This document shows positions 48,701 to 59,628 of a DNA stretch of 64,000 nt, in pieces. Source of the DNA: Acanthaster planci (taxonomy: Eukaryota > Echinodermata > Asteroidea > Valvatida > Acanthasteridae); assembly GCF_001949145.1 (NCBI RefSeq), contig NW_019091452.1, forward strand, positions 514,788 through 578,787, read 5' to 3'. The notes under the pieces are model-generated. The model did no database searches. It was not told where the DNA came from and saw nothing but the letters and a program-made list of their open reading frames with translations. A program made the translations under genes and the position numbers. The first letter of the stretch is position 1. Every line of letters starts with the position of its first letter.

Positions 48701-50479
48701 CACGAATAACTTCTTGTGTTAACAGAAAAGTTACCTCTGCACTTATTTCTTTTTAAATATGTCACAGAAGAACAGTTACGCTTTTCTGTGCTCTAGTAGT
48801 GTTTGTAGCTTACAAAGTAGGAATATATTACCTTACAAAATGAACCAGGTCACTAAAAGTATTTTAATAAACTTGCCTGGAATAGTCACTCAGTTGCAGT
48901 TCTGTCCCAAACTGAGATGGCCTCACAATAATGTTGAAGTTACAGCACAGGGCAGGAACATGTCGAAAAAACCTTTAGATCATTTGAATATGACTTGACC
49001 CGGTGTTGGGTGACTACGAATGGCTCGTGTTGACTCTGAATGTGTCTGAAAGAAATTTTCAAGATCCCCTTTGATTCCGTTTAGACGAAAATTCTCCGAA
49101 GGACGGTCCTGATCCTCAGGATTCCCCAGACGGCAACCAGCGAAGGGACGAAGAGTACCAGGACTGTGGCGCCGGGTCATCTCAGCAGATAACCTGCGAT
49201 GTACGCGAAGGCGAGGGCTCCCTCCACGCCAGTATCGAATTCACGGAGACGTGTCCAGGGCCGGTGTCTGCCCCCGCGGTGTTATCTTCGAGTTACGCTT
49301 TTCGCCCCTTTAGCTCGGAGAGGGAGCCTCAGCCCCCCGTAACGATCCATCACACATTTACCGAGGACCAGTCCCAGAATGGTTGTTTCTCTTCTGCTTA
49401 TGCGAATTCATACTGTGACTATTACCCTGTGCGTGCTTCCACCCATGCGCACTCGTCCTACGACCCCCTGCATTATACTCATCGTCACCTCCCGCTGACG
49501 TATGGGAACTATGGCATACCTCCGGAGGATTCCATATATGGCGGCTATACTTCGGGATATGAGGTTACTGCCGCACCTTCTGTCCAACATTCCGGGTATG
49601 GCCCATCTGCCCATTCGCAAATGGACCTCCCTGAAGGCTACGGTTGCTACGTTAGAGCAAACGAAGCGCTAGCAGAAGCTCACAGACACAGTCACCTCCG
49701 GTTTAACCAAGGCTTCGAGAATGTTGTTGGTCACCAACCTCCCCAATCTGATGCAAGTGCCTGGTTTAACCCGCCAATCTCTGCCTGTGTGACAGGTAGG
49801 CTAAATGGAAAGAAAAGTCGCCCCATTATGACGACATATTGTCGACAAGATTGTTGACATTCTGGGACGATTTGTCACGGAACAGAATGTCCTGAAAGTA
49901 TAAGTGATACATTATCTGAGAACTGCGACATCATAGTCGCGCTATGTTGTCATCCTTGGAGAAAAATCGGCGGATGGTCATCGTCCTGTGATAAATTCTC
50001 TCATGAGGGTACCAAGATGTCATTATCATACCTTCAGGATGTCGTTACTCGTGATACTTTACCCAATGTTGTTATCCTTTGATGAATTTTCTCAGGAAAT
50101 TGACCCGTTATTTATCATAAAATTTCATTGTCCACAGATGGAATGTACAAGGGTCAAATTTAAAAGTTGGATGACACTTCCAGGGCTTATCAGTACCATA
50201 CAGGAATAAGGTCCTTTGTTGGTTCTCTTTGTAGACACGTCGGCGTCCAGGCAGCTGACATACCCAACTGCCCATGAGCTGGAGGTACCCGGCACCTCTG
50301 ATAGCTTTCGGAGTGTTGGTGGCGGGTCACGATTCATGGAGATAGTTCACGGCACGGCACCAGCGAGGGATCAGTCCACTGTGTTCGAGGAGACTGTGGG
50401 TTACCACTTACATGTAAGCAGGATACATGCGCCCGCGCACCTAACAAGACCTAATCCATATCTGGACTCCAATCTGTAA
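39748..50479 (+). CDS. RFX6: RFX-family winged-helix transcription factor, RFX6-like
   Basis: Seventeen coding exons give 803 residues: 39748-39848, 40495-40618, 41268-41329, 41818-41895, 42564-42579, 42948-43052, 43209-43286, 43543-43656, 44253-44403, 44914-44972, 45767-45896, 46454-46548, 47149-47260, 48317-48439, 48575-48682, 49085-49795 and 50235-50479. The RFX DNA-binding domain is residues about 30-108 ([34 protein letters not shown]). RFX6-type [15 protein letters not shown] and [14 protein letters not shown] follow. The central B/C region has [12 protein letters not shown], and the dimerisation region (about 372-440) has [20 protein letters not shown] and [16 protein letters not shown]. 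The tail is rich in Tyr, His and Ser, like RFX4/RFX6 tails. RFX6 binds X-box DNA in the nucleus and directs endoderm/endocrine programmes in vertebrates. An in-frame stop at 39715 supports the start, but an extra upstream exon is possible. Confidence 0.93.
40961..41136 (+). repeat. ~190-bp interspersed repeat, copy 1 (RFX6 intron 2)
   Basis: It begins GACCAAGAGAGGGCGC, passes CGGAACGGAATTTCGCTTGTTC and CATCGCCACC, and ends near TTTTCAACCGATGAAGGGGTGTG. It is similar in order and orientation to the copies at 42009-42185 and 43814-43996. It has no open frame and no terminal inverted repeats. Confidence 0.7.
42009..42185 (+). repeat. ~190-bp interspersed repeat, copy 2 (RFX6 intron 4)
   Basis: It begins GACCAAGAGAGGGCGTTATT, has GGTCGGAACTGAGCTTCCCTGG and CTCGGTCGCATCGC, and ends TTTTCAACCGATGAGGGGGTG followed by TTCAAGGC. 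It has the same orientation as the other two copies. Confidence 0.7.
42564..42579 (+). CDS. RFX6: 16-nt microexon of the RFX6-like gene
   Basis: Exon 4 ends in phase 2 (AGCCG|GTAAGT) and the next long exon begins in phase 0 (GACAG|GGATCT). A piece of 3n+1 nt is therefore required between them. CTTTTTTTAACAG|ATTTTCGGAATCTAAA|GTAAAA supplies exactly 16 nt and encodes (R)FSESK. This extends LSR to LSRFSESKGSARKFS, matching the RFX6 order LTRFSGSK...RKYSLSSK. Confidence 0.78.
43814..43996 (+). repeat. ~190-bp interspersed repeat, copy 3 (RFX6 intron 8)
   Basis: It begins GACCAAGAGAGGGCGCAATT, has CACTTCGCTGGTTCACAATC and GTGTTACGGTC, and ends TTTCCACTGATGAAGGGGTG then CATTCAAGGCGGATAC. It has the same orientation as copies 1 and 2. 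Confidence 0.7.
45501..45581 (+). promoter_or_regulatory. Tandem 38-bp duplication carrying two X-box-like sites
   Basis: Units 45501-45538 and 45539-45576 differ at two bases. Each ends in GTTGCCATG. With the following bases they make GTTGCCATGACTAC (45530-45543) and GTTGCCATGTCAAC (45568-45581). The RFX X-box consensus is GTNRCC, 0-3 spacer bases, RGYAAC. The second site has one mismatch and the first has two. The duplication is in intron 10 of the RFX6-like gene itself, so autoregulation is an attractive but untested inference. Confidence 0.45.
45944..45994 (+). repeat. (AAAAC)n microsatellite
   Basis: About ten uninterrupted AAAAC units lie in intron 11 of the RFX6-like gene, ending in an A-run. 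Confidence 0.95.
46583..46727. mobile_element. Palindromic element with ACTGCGGTGGTGC ends
   Basis: ATTACTGCGGTGGTGC at the left mirrors GTGCCACCGCAGTTAT at the right. The inner arms contain ACGCGCGCGTTA and CACGCGCGCGTTA. There is no coding sequence. It begins 35 bp after exon 12 of the RFX6-like gene, within the intron. Confidence 0.65.
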
Positions 50480-53475
50480 CATAGCTCCAATGACAGATTA
50501 AACTGGTGTTCTGTTATAACTGCCGTGACTCCGGTTTTGAATGGAGTAAACAGCAATGTGCAAAATGCTAAAAGCTTCCGTATTTTTCAAGATGAATACG
50601 AAAATACACATTTAAGTCATTTATTTTGCAGAAAATATCAAAGAAAGAAACACGGGCTGAAGAGAAAATACCTTGATATATCCAGGAAGTCTTTCTTATA
50701 CCCACAGTCGCGCACACAATTCAACAGTACCCGTATATTAAATTAACAGTACACATACATATATTAAACCTGTATTCATGGCATATTGCTAAAACAGCCA
50801 CAAATTACCGTTCTGGCTGAGTACCTCGAAGACGCAAAATCGACAACCTACCTGTCAGATGACGAGGGTTTATTCAGGTGTTACATAAATGTGACCCTCC
50901 ATCCCAAAACAGGACTGGATTTTTGTTAAGACACACCCCAACCAATAATAATATCCAGGGAAATGTATATACAAAAGCTACCATTAGCCTACCTTCTTTA
51001 TTTACCCATTAAAGTTTACCGCTTAATCCACAGGTTCGACAACGGCATTCAACTTCAATCAAATAGTGGTTACAATAGCCAGCAAATTTAATGCTGCTGT
51101 ATCTAAAATGAAACAAGCAACCCTTATGAAAGTATTCAATATGGATACGACTGTGTGGTTTTCCACAAGATTTGTGCCATAGTAAACCCAGATAGAGGAT
51201 AGGGAGTTTTTCTAGGAATGGATAATGTTGCACTTTTCTGTCAATCTTAAGAACTCCTTCCTCAAGTGAAATTATCAAGTTGCGGACCTGTAATCAAATT
51301 ATCTTATCGTACAAATTCAATATCAACATTCAATTATCATTAACTGATTTGATTGTTTCAGCTTAGCTGCTTTGCATGAAAAAAATCGATGTAAGTCACG
51401 GAACAGTGCTTGTTTGAGGCAGGCTTTACGTATGAGAAAATATCTGACGATTGTTGTGGTCATCTGCTGAAACGGAAAGCAGAGGAGGAGATAATACTCT
51501 TTTTAGTTGCTATACTGTACCTTGAATGAATTGTTATGAAAACCGTACATTCTATACTAAGAAGAATAAGTGGGATTTACAGACTCAAATTATTCCCATT
51601 TCAGTTCAATGCAGTTCGAGTATTTAACCTTTAACCCCACAACTCAAATTAAATTATGCATGTACATTATGAAACATTAAAGTAGGCTTTTACAAACATT
51701 GGAGATGGGTGTTGTGTCACTGTTGAGAACTTCAGATGTTCAATTTGAAAGTACTTCTTCTCAATGGACACAACTATGTGAAAATGGCATAGGAATAGCA
51801 GTGAAATATTTGTTTACACGTCTAGCCAGTCTTATAGAGGGTTTTGTCGTCTTTCCGTCGTGAGTTTGTTTCTGCATTCAATTGGGGACCCTGAACAATA
51901 GAGGACAATAAGGTCCCCGATTGACAGAGGGTCCCCGATTGACAACAGTGTACAAAACATATGGGTGGTCTCCAAAAAAAGTTAGTACAAACAAAAGAGG
52001 AACAATAGGGGGTCCCCGGTTGCAGGCAAATACACACTTGTGTGAGTGTGTCCAGTGTGGACTTGGGTTTGTATTAGTCTCTGTGTAAATTAAGAACACG
52101 TGGCCAGTAGGCCTGTTAGCGATATTTGTGGCCGGGTAGTTAAGTACCTGTTGACTCTACTAACACACTCTCCATCTACCGCGGGAAAATGTGTTGATCG
52201 TTGTGATTTGATCACTGCCAACCACGAGGTTTTCGACGCCTGTAGTGACGCCATTGATTCACAGACTCCCTATTTGCCAATTTGCTAAATGGGCCAAAGG
52301 CGCCACAATAATGCTGGCCTGCTGAGAAAACAATGGAAACCAATTAAACGAAAAACAATCTTGTTTAGGTTCTTTTTATTTAGATTGAAAAGGGGTAGAT
52401 TTCCCCTCGATGCACAATGGATTTTTGTCACATTTTGTACATACTTTGAGGTATCTTTGAAGGAGTTTATCCATATTTTTAAGGTCACATTTATTGTTAG
52501 AAATCTTAGAAACTAAACAATACTTAAAGGTCAAAAGTCTTTGCCCATTTATGCTACCCACAAACCAGAGAACAAACAGCCAGTGGAACGAAATCAGCTG
52601 AGTCCAGGAAACTCCTTTATTACTTTGGAGAGTTTTGTATTTTAATTTAACTGTTGCGTCCCCCCCCTCTTTTTGTTTCAGCGAACATAGTCAAATGTCT
52701 TCAACCAGAGTCAGTTTCTTTGTTATTATTATTAGGGGGTCTGCCACAATTGTGACGTGCGTTGACCGTGTCAACGCGTGTCTCGCTGCCAATTCGTCAT
52801 CTGCCTTGGACGTCCACAGCAAATGGCGGTTGATTAATCCCAGATGCAGCTGCAGACCTAGATGCGAGTTTAATCCCAACCTCCCCAATCGAATTTTTTC
52901 AATCTACTTATTTATTTGTAGAGGCTTACGTCCAAAGGACCACGTAGAGGTCTTATTTTGCAAGTGTTTGATTAATGAAAAAGCAGAGATTGAATGACCG
53001 CACCAAAGCCGACACCTGTATTAACCCACGCCTGCTTGTAGTACACCAACAAAACAATAAGAATTTACTGCTGCCGCAGCCCCTCCCCCAAGAAGAAAAA
53101 AAAAAGGAAGAAAGAAAACAACCCCCTCCCAAATTATAGGTTACATTTATGTATCTACAGCTGCATGTATTAATAAGCACACCGATCTAGTGTTGCACAA
53201 TCTCCAAGATCGCCACCCTTGGCGGAAATGTGTTCTGCTGCACACCGGTTGCGCGTTATCAACCATCATGCTCTCGTTGTCCATGGTAATTAGCCCGTTG
53301 GGCGACGGTGGAGCGATTGAGTGAATTTGTTCCAGTTTTCTTCGTCGTTTATCAATGCACTATCACGCGTGCGTATTCCGGCTGTGGTCGTGATAATAGG
53401 CTCTCACAGCAACCGTTGGCGAATGAAATCGCACTACGTCTGTCCTCAGCGCTGGATACGGACGCGGACTTGACC
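50480..53475. other. Intergenic stretch downstream of RFX6-like gene
   Basis: No exon is recognised. ATTAAA-type hexamers at about 50737 and 50762 could serve as RFX6 polyadenylation signals. A repetitive element lies at 51879-52022. The 52635-52997 open frame begins in a pyrimidine tract and has no recognisable domain. Confidence 0.5.
51879..52022. mobile_element. Element with CAATTGGGGACCC ends and internal ggtccccgattgaca repeats
   Basis: The left end CAATTGGGGACCC mirrors the right end GGGGGTCCCCGGTTG. ggtccccgattgaca is repeated twice in tandem inside, and aacaatag occurs next to both ends. It is 144 bp with no coding capacity. Confidence 0.55.
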
Positions 53476-53554
53476 ATGGCGAGCTACAGGGATCTCCATG
53501 TCTCTACTGTACTACTTCTGGCGATATTATACCATTCGGCCCTTGCTTTGGGAG
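53476..53554 (+). CDS. Signal-peptide first exon of an unidentified secreted or membrane protein
   Basis: ATG in excellent context (ACCATGG) at 53476 opens 26 codons, MASYRDLHVSTVLLLAILYH then SALALG, and ends in phase 1 at GGAG|GTAAGT. The sequence is a clear signal peptide with a cleavage-compatible ALA/LG end. A phase-1 intron right after the signal peptide is the classic layout for extracellular modular proteins. I could not assemble downstream exons with confidence; small candidates are at 59388-59424 and 59614-59628. The upstream frame back to 53308 is read as 5' untranslated. Confidence 0.65.
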
Positions 53555-54122
53555 GTAAGTCAATCCTTCAGATAGTATTTTTAAGGTTTTGCGAGGAACA
53601 CATGTTCAAAAGGAGTGGGACGTATCCTTGCTGACCACCTGAAAATCGTACCAAATCGGGTGCATGAGTTTGCAATAAGCATTATGAGTTGTGGATAACA
53701 CTTGGCTTCTACACAATATAATTATGGCGATGCCTGGGAATGTTTTGTCAACTATTTACTCCTGTATGCATGTTGGACAACGATGTAGTGTTAAAGTGGA
53801 GACCACAAGATAGGCTACACGGAAAACAAGTAACTGGGTCAACAATAACAAAGCAATGTTTTATTGAAGCTAATTTGAGAAGCTCGTGACTTGAATTCAT
53901 GCAGACTGGAGGTCTTGTGTTGGTCTTTTGATGGTCTTGTATAGCGTCATTTGGTACTCTCTAATTGGTCTTTACCACAATGATGGACAAATGAACATAG
54001 GCGTAGGCCTACATCATACAACCTTCCGTGTTGATATCGGCACATTGTGGTATTTGTTTTCAATAGTTTGATAATTGGCTTCATTATAGGCGTTGTTTTA
54101 GACAAGGATTGTGCGCAATGTA

Positions 54123-54192
54123 TTAACCCTAACTGTGCTGAACCCAACAAGGTTATGCAGGATTTCAATGGTCCCTCCGGGGTTTGGGTTAA
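54123..54192. mobile_element. 70-bp TTAA-flanked mini-element
   Basis: Tips TTAACCCTAA and TTTGGGTTAA are inverted and include TTAA. The phrase CTGAACCCAACAAGG inside matches the left end of the ~1 kb element at 32186. It is probably an extremely reduced member of the same family. Confidence 0.5.
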
Positions 54193-54369
54193 GGAAAATA
54201 CCGAAGATGTGCTGTAATTATTATTCTTATTTTTTTGTTCTGTTCAAAACAGTTTGTTTTATATTTCCATTCAAAGTACTGTTCTTTTTTATCCGAATAA
54301 ATTACTCAACCCTCTGAAGTGGTAGCTCGTTTTGGAAATTCTTATTTCCTCTCCTAACACAACGCAAAC

Positions 54370-54438
54370 ATGTCGGGGGAAGGGCTGCTAGCCCCCTACG
54401 ATACACCTCTTGAAGAAATCTTCTGCGTCTTAAAATCG
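54370..54438 (+). CDS. Candidate first coding exon, unknown gene
   Basis: ATGTCG at 54370 opens 23 codons (MSGEGLLAPYDTPLEEIFCV then LKS) ending at AAATCG|GTGAGA in phase 0. The peptide has protein-like composition. If unspliced, the frame continues another 22 codons into AT-rich DNA and stops. I do not recognise the family and found no downstream partner. It could also be an internal exon of the gene starting at 53476, but the phases do not match directly. Confidence 0.35.
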
Positions 54439-54803
54439 GTGAGAGTTTTTGGAACTGTAAACAATAATAATTTCATGATAGCTTCCACTTCCCTAGAACA
54501 CTGATTTGCAGAGATAAAGAATGGAGTTAAGTGTGTTTCCACTTCAAATTGGTTTCCCTTGAAAACAGATTTGCTCTGTAGTGGTTAAACAGTGCTCCAT
54601 TTCTTTGAAATAATGTGTTTCACACATACAAAAATGAAAGCAAAATTAAACCTTAAAATTTAAATGGCAGCATTCATTTTTGATATTTTATCCCCGTCAA
54701 CTTGTACCAAAAAATGTCTTGTTTTGGCAGAATGCCACACATATTGCCGGTCAGATCAATGTATTCAATGAGTTGCACAAGCTTCCTTGATTTTGAGCGT
54801 TAC

Positions 54804-54978
54804 AATACAGCCGTTTCATAATAGTGCGCCACTAAGGGTTTGCAACGCGTTGGCCAATCACAGTGCGCAAAATTTGTCGACCGAATGCGCATTTGGAAGG
54901 GTCGACAAATTTCGCGAGTTATGATTGGCCAACATGTTGCAAACTCTTGGTGGCGCACAATTGTGAATCGCCTGTATT
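54804..54978. mobile_element. Palindromic MITE, full copy
   Basis: A close relative of 11835-12010: AATACAGCCGTTTCATAAT at the left and TTGTGAATCGCCTGTATT at the right, with GTGCGCCACTAAGGGTTTGC and GCAAACTCTTGGTGGCGCAC as inverted arms. It is 175 bp. Confidence 0.85.
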
Positions 54979-55700
54979 GCTTTGTACTTCTTCTTTTTGC
55001 AGGACTGAGGAATAAACAGTAATTAACTTCTTTTAAATTCGGTTACCAAAATCTTTATAAAGTAATTGTTGTGATACATGAATTGGCGATAGGGGTGGTA
55101 GTACTGAAAATGTTTGAAACCTTTATATTTTATTTTACATGCGTTTAGTACGTACTTCAACGGCACAGTGTAAATTATAAGGAATAATTTCTTCGGAGAA
55201 ACAGTGAGCATTTTTCACTGTCTCGGTTTTCACAACTCGTAATTCGTAAACGTAATTCTTCCCGTCGGGCCTGTTTTACTTTTTGGTTGCAGCAGTCATA
55301 TTTGTCAATCGTGTACAGATTTGTGTGTAGGCTACGGGAAAAAAAACAATATTAGGAACGATCCACAGGAAGTTCTCACCAAGAAGGAAGGGAACGAGCA
55401 CATCTTTTTCATCCTGTGTGAAATTTCTCAAAACTATGATCAAATTGCATATCCTGCGGCCTCGGCCAGGATTTCCCATTAATCACAGCGAGTAGCTGAA
55501 TGTGACGTACATCAAACATGTCTGATAGAGGAGGCTCTTAGGAAGTCAATACTGTCAGCGCGAACTCTGTAAAATCCAAGGGAACGAAGCAAATCAAACG
55601 AGACACAAACCGAATGGACATTTTCATACTATGCTGACATACAACCCTTTGGAGGACAGGTTTGAATGTGTACCTTGCGTTTGGGAGAGGTAAATTTCAA

Positions 55701-55866
55701 GTGCAGGTTTGCTCCGACAGCCGACGTACATTAATCAACACGGTATGCTCAGTGTCTCTCTGAGAGCTTTTGAAAAAACACAATTCAGTAAACTTTTCAA
55801 AAGCTCTCAGACAGACCCTGAAATACAGTGTTGATTATTATACGTCAGTGTAAAGGCAAACCTCGC
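55701..55866. mobile_element. Long hairpin (foldback) element
   Basis: TGAGAGCTTTTGAAAA (55761-55776) and TTTTCAAAAGCTCTCA (55794-55809) are a perfect 16-bp pair. Outer arms acgtacattaatcaacac and gtgttgattattatacgt pair. The outermost gcaggtttgc and ggcaaacctcgc also pair. The whole 166 bp can fold on itself. Confidence 0.72.
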
Positions 55867-58800
55867 TATTAAAAGGACAGGTTTACTTAGTAATGTTCCC
55901 AAACAATTATTTGAAAAAAAATGGCACACCCCTTTTTTCAGAAACACTCAGCGATGCCACGCAAACAGGACTTGTGATAACATTGACCTTGTGATTAAAA
56001 GTGCGGGTAAACTGATGTCCAGAAGCCAAACGACGCCTGCAGTTAACTTGGGCAGTGAATTAATCGAGAAAGTTAATTTAATGTGATCTTAACCCTTACA
56101 GCACTGAAGGACCCTGTGAGTTCAGTCAGGCGCAATATAACCCTCCAATTAATTCCAGTATTTTCATGCTAGCTCTTTTGAAGTTGCTCCTTTGTTTGCT
56201 CCTGCCGGTATATTTTCTCGAGGGTTTTGATTTACATCTGGTAACTGTCCAACATCTTTGGCACATGTTATGCTTTATTCAAGGATTCCTTTCCAGATGT
56301 TTGCCTTTAATTTGTTTTTCATTGCTTTATTAGTTTGGTCAAAAAGCTCCAAAAGAACTACAATGCCATGTGCTACCATTATTTCAAGATTAAATTAAAG
56401 TGATGAAAATGGCCAGAGGTGATTATATCGCTTATTTCTTACTGCCTCTGGTGAAAAGCACGATAGCTTATTTATAATCGCTACTTTTTCCCCCAAGAAA
56501 AGACGAAGAATTCAAGTTAAAGAGAAGGGAAACATGCTGCACCTAGGTGTTCACAGGAATTGAACCATAATCACTATCATTTTACCAACCGCTGATAAGA
56601 AGGTACAATCTTGGACAACATTATAGGGGCACATGTCAATGACCAGACCCTTTTCGGGTCCCCCACTCCCTGGGGCAATTTGCCCCCCCCCCCAGAGTTG
56701 CATCGTAGCGGGCACTGAAACCTAATCTTGAGGGGAGGGGGGCATGCACGTTTGGAGGGCACAACGTGATCTGGCTAGAATTGCAGGCTATTAAAGCCAA
56801 AAAAACAAAAAACAAAAACAAAACCTAGAAAGCTTGCTGGTAATATAGGGTTTTCGGGTCAAATATCAACAGTAATAAACGGAATGTCAAATTAAGTATG
56901 CGAAATGTCAATAGCCAACCAAATCTCCCTACAATAGGATGAAGCCTGAGCAAATTCCACCTTGCCACCCAATATCAAAATAGATAATTCAAATGTGAAG
57001 AAGGGAGTCATATATCCACATAAAGAAAATTGTTATGTAACCAAGTGACCATTGGTGCATAACGTCATGACAGGTACGGCAAATGCGGCATTGGTCATTC
57101 AAATATCCTAAGCAAGATGTTAGGTAGCTATCGTGTTGAAGACTTTAGAAATTAAGTACAATATGCCAGAAGATTCCCGACGCTGGCAAGCAGTGACTTT
57201 ACGATACCTATGTAAAATTTCATTTTGTTGAAATGGACAGTAATTTTACCTCACCTGGAAATCATTTCAAAGACCAATGCAATGAAAAGAAATAAGCCTT
57301 AGTAACAATTGGTTTTTAAAATATCTACCAAATTTTTCGGGTGAATGTTTCATCTCAAATCATTAAAAACATCCACTCATTGAAATCACCGTGTAACGTT
57401 TAATTTGACCCACCCATTGGAGATTTTATTTACCTTCTGTATATTGTACCTTGTGGCAACCTAAAAGACCTATTTGGACTCACCGTAGTATCCGTGATAT
57501 ATTGTTTATTTTGATTATTACTATACAAGTGTGGATATTTGAGCTGAAAAACCTATAAGAATGGCATTATATTAGGCATTTGGCCAGCACCAGCACTATG
57601 TAAAGTCTTGCGCACAAGGGTTACCAAAGGAACAGTGTGGGTAGATATCTGTGGTTCAAATCCTGGTTCATCCCTGGGTTATTTTCTGAGGATGTCGTTA
57701 AGAAAAAAATAATGATTAAGTAATCCTGTCCAATTTGTAGCATCAAGTTATATTCAAGAAAAAAAAAGTTCAACACATTATCGATGTTTAGCTTAGCTTA
57801 TTTGCGTGAAACATCGTGAAGCCATGCTTAAAGCGGTTTATACTTAAAACGGTTGGTAGTCAGATCATTTTTATCTTGACAGCCAGAGGCAAGACCATGT
57901 ACAGATTTTTGAATTAAAGATTCCTGTTTTCAACATTATAAGGATTATTTCAAAGTGCCTGTCTTGTTTGTTGTGGTTTATGATGCAATTCAAGGTGTGG
58001 CCTCCATTTTTGGGGATTCTAATCTACAGTCAGAGTAAACAACAACTCGAAAAGGGAGATGCCGCACTAATAGGTATTGCGTCATGCTCAACATGGATCA
58101 ATTGATTGATTAGTGCGATTCGATCTCCCTTCGTTTTGATCCGTCTTTAAGTCTTCGTCTGGACGATTGGTTTTGCCCAATAGTGGCAGACCATTGTGTA
58201 AACCAATACACTGGTATAGTGGAATATAATAATCTGTAAAACACACTTATTGTGGTGTGGATTGGGAGCAGGGTGAAAACAACGACTTTATTCATATCTA
58301 AATAGAAAAATCCTCCTCTAATGCCTAGCGTATCACATTTTGGGTTAATGATTTTGCTAACGGACAGTTGAAATCTGTTCAAGAGAACGACACTCAAGAT
58401 TTGTGAACGCAGCAAAGGCTATAAGATTAGGTGTAGAACGTAAAACAAAATTTGATGAAGATTTTTCAACAACTTAGCACACTCAAAAACTGTAAAGAAA
58501 TTGCTGTTAGATTTACGGTGGCCTTACGTACTCTGCATTTCCACTGAGACTTGGGTCGGCATTATACCGTTATTGGATATGACAGTAGATCACAATGGAA
58601 TTTACTGTAGGCCTATGCACGCATCAATTAAATGTTTTTTATACTGCTTTGTAGAAATCACATCTAAAGCACTTGGGAAACGGGAAGATTAAAAAAACCC
58701 CAGCATTTCCTTCTCTAGACTTGCAGGACTAACTATCAATTCTAAATGTTCGATCCATCAGTGATCCCTTCAGTAATTTTGCATTGAAATCATCTGGCCG

Positions 58801-58950
58801 GTGTAGAGGCACCCTGCTTGGTCCAAGAGCATATTACATTTGTGGAACGAGAAAGGACATCCCATGTGGTTCCGGTGTTTAGCGTATATCTGTGTGGATA
58901 TCGAATTGGAAATGGTTAGCAAATATTTGCAAAATTCGTGCGTGAAACAC
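55867..58950. other. AT-rich stretch without recognised genes
   Basis: No exon with support. A G/C-run repeat lies at about 56670-56760 (runs of C, then ggggaggggggcatgcacg). TTAACCCTTACAGCACTGAAGG at 56090 resembles a TTAA-element tip without an identified partner. A lone B-box-like GGTTCAAATCC lies at 57653. Confidence 0.45.
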
Positions 58951-59063
58951 ACCCGACGTCAAATTGTCTGTTCGAGACGTGCACCAACTGGTCCCCGCCA
59001 GAGTGGCAATATTGCAGACCAAATCCTCGATAAGTTACACTGGTTACCGCGTTTGTTTTACTA
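58951..59063 (+). mobile_element. Weak non-LTR retrotransposon remnant
   Basis: The + frame reads HTRRQIVCSRRAPT then ...NIADQILDKLHWLP. The LHWLP phrase following an ILxxL stretch is typical of the C-terminal part of CR1/L2-like reverse transcriptase open frames. The match is short, the frame stops at once, and no other conserved block is present. Confidence 0.25.
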
Positions 59064-59387
59064 GATCCAACGAAACGAGTCTTACGGCTGTGTTTCTCAT
59101 TAAATGTTAGGTTTGCAGAACTGGGGTCTTCGTTCTGATGTACCACTCAGTTTGGTGTTCTGCTAGAAATGAATTACACTGAATGGAAGGGGATGAAAAC
59201 ATTTCGGGGGCTCTCCTGAAGTTTCCAGATTAAGGCCCTTGTAAAGGCCTTTGAAACAAAAGTGGTTCCGATGACTTGTGCCTCCTTTTGTACGGTTGGA
59301 TCACGGATATGCTTGAACATACATAGTACTGGTGTGGTACTTTCGTCAGAGTCATGAGTCTTAATGGGGTTTGAGTGCATATTTGCC

Positions 59388-59628
59388 CAACTACAGTCCA
59401 CTAAGAGAAGTGCCTTGCACAGAGATGGAGGAGGTACGTACGGGAATACTAAAACAAATGTATTGTTGTAATGGGTTTTCTAGAAAGAAGTGGATCCTAA
59501 GAGTCATGGATTTGCTTTCCCCTTGGCGCAGCGGATATAGGAGCACACGAGAATCCATGCCTCGGGTGCGCATTCCCCATCATACATATTGAAATGGGTT
59601 TGTTTGCTTGCAGTGCCCCATTGCAAAT
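59388..59628 (+). CDS. Two candidate small exons (37 nt and 15 nt)
   Basis: CAACTACAG precedes 59388-59424, which ends GGAGGAG|GTACGT. TTTGCTTGCAG precedes the 15-nt stretch TGCCCCATTGCAAAT at 59614-59628, followed by GTAAGTA. Joined, one frame reads PLREVPCTEMEE then CPIAN. The splice sites are good and a Cys-containing peptide would suit the secreted gene begun at 53476. The intron phase needed between them is not met by a direct joining, so this remains speculative. Confidence 0.22.

Noticed and set aside
57653-57663. Exact B-box GGTTCAAATCC
   Set aside because: No A-box at proper distance and no cloverleaf; isolated match.
59519-59582. tRNA-like segment (TTGGCGCAGCGG ... GGGTGCGCATTCC)
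   Set aside because: The A-box resembles a tRNA, but the B-box is degenerate and I could not form an acceptor stem. At best a decayed tRNA-derived SINE.
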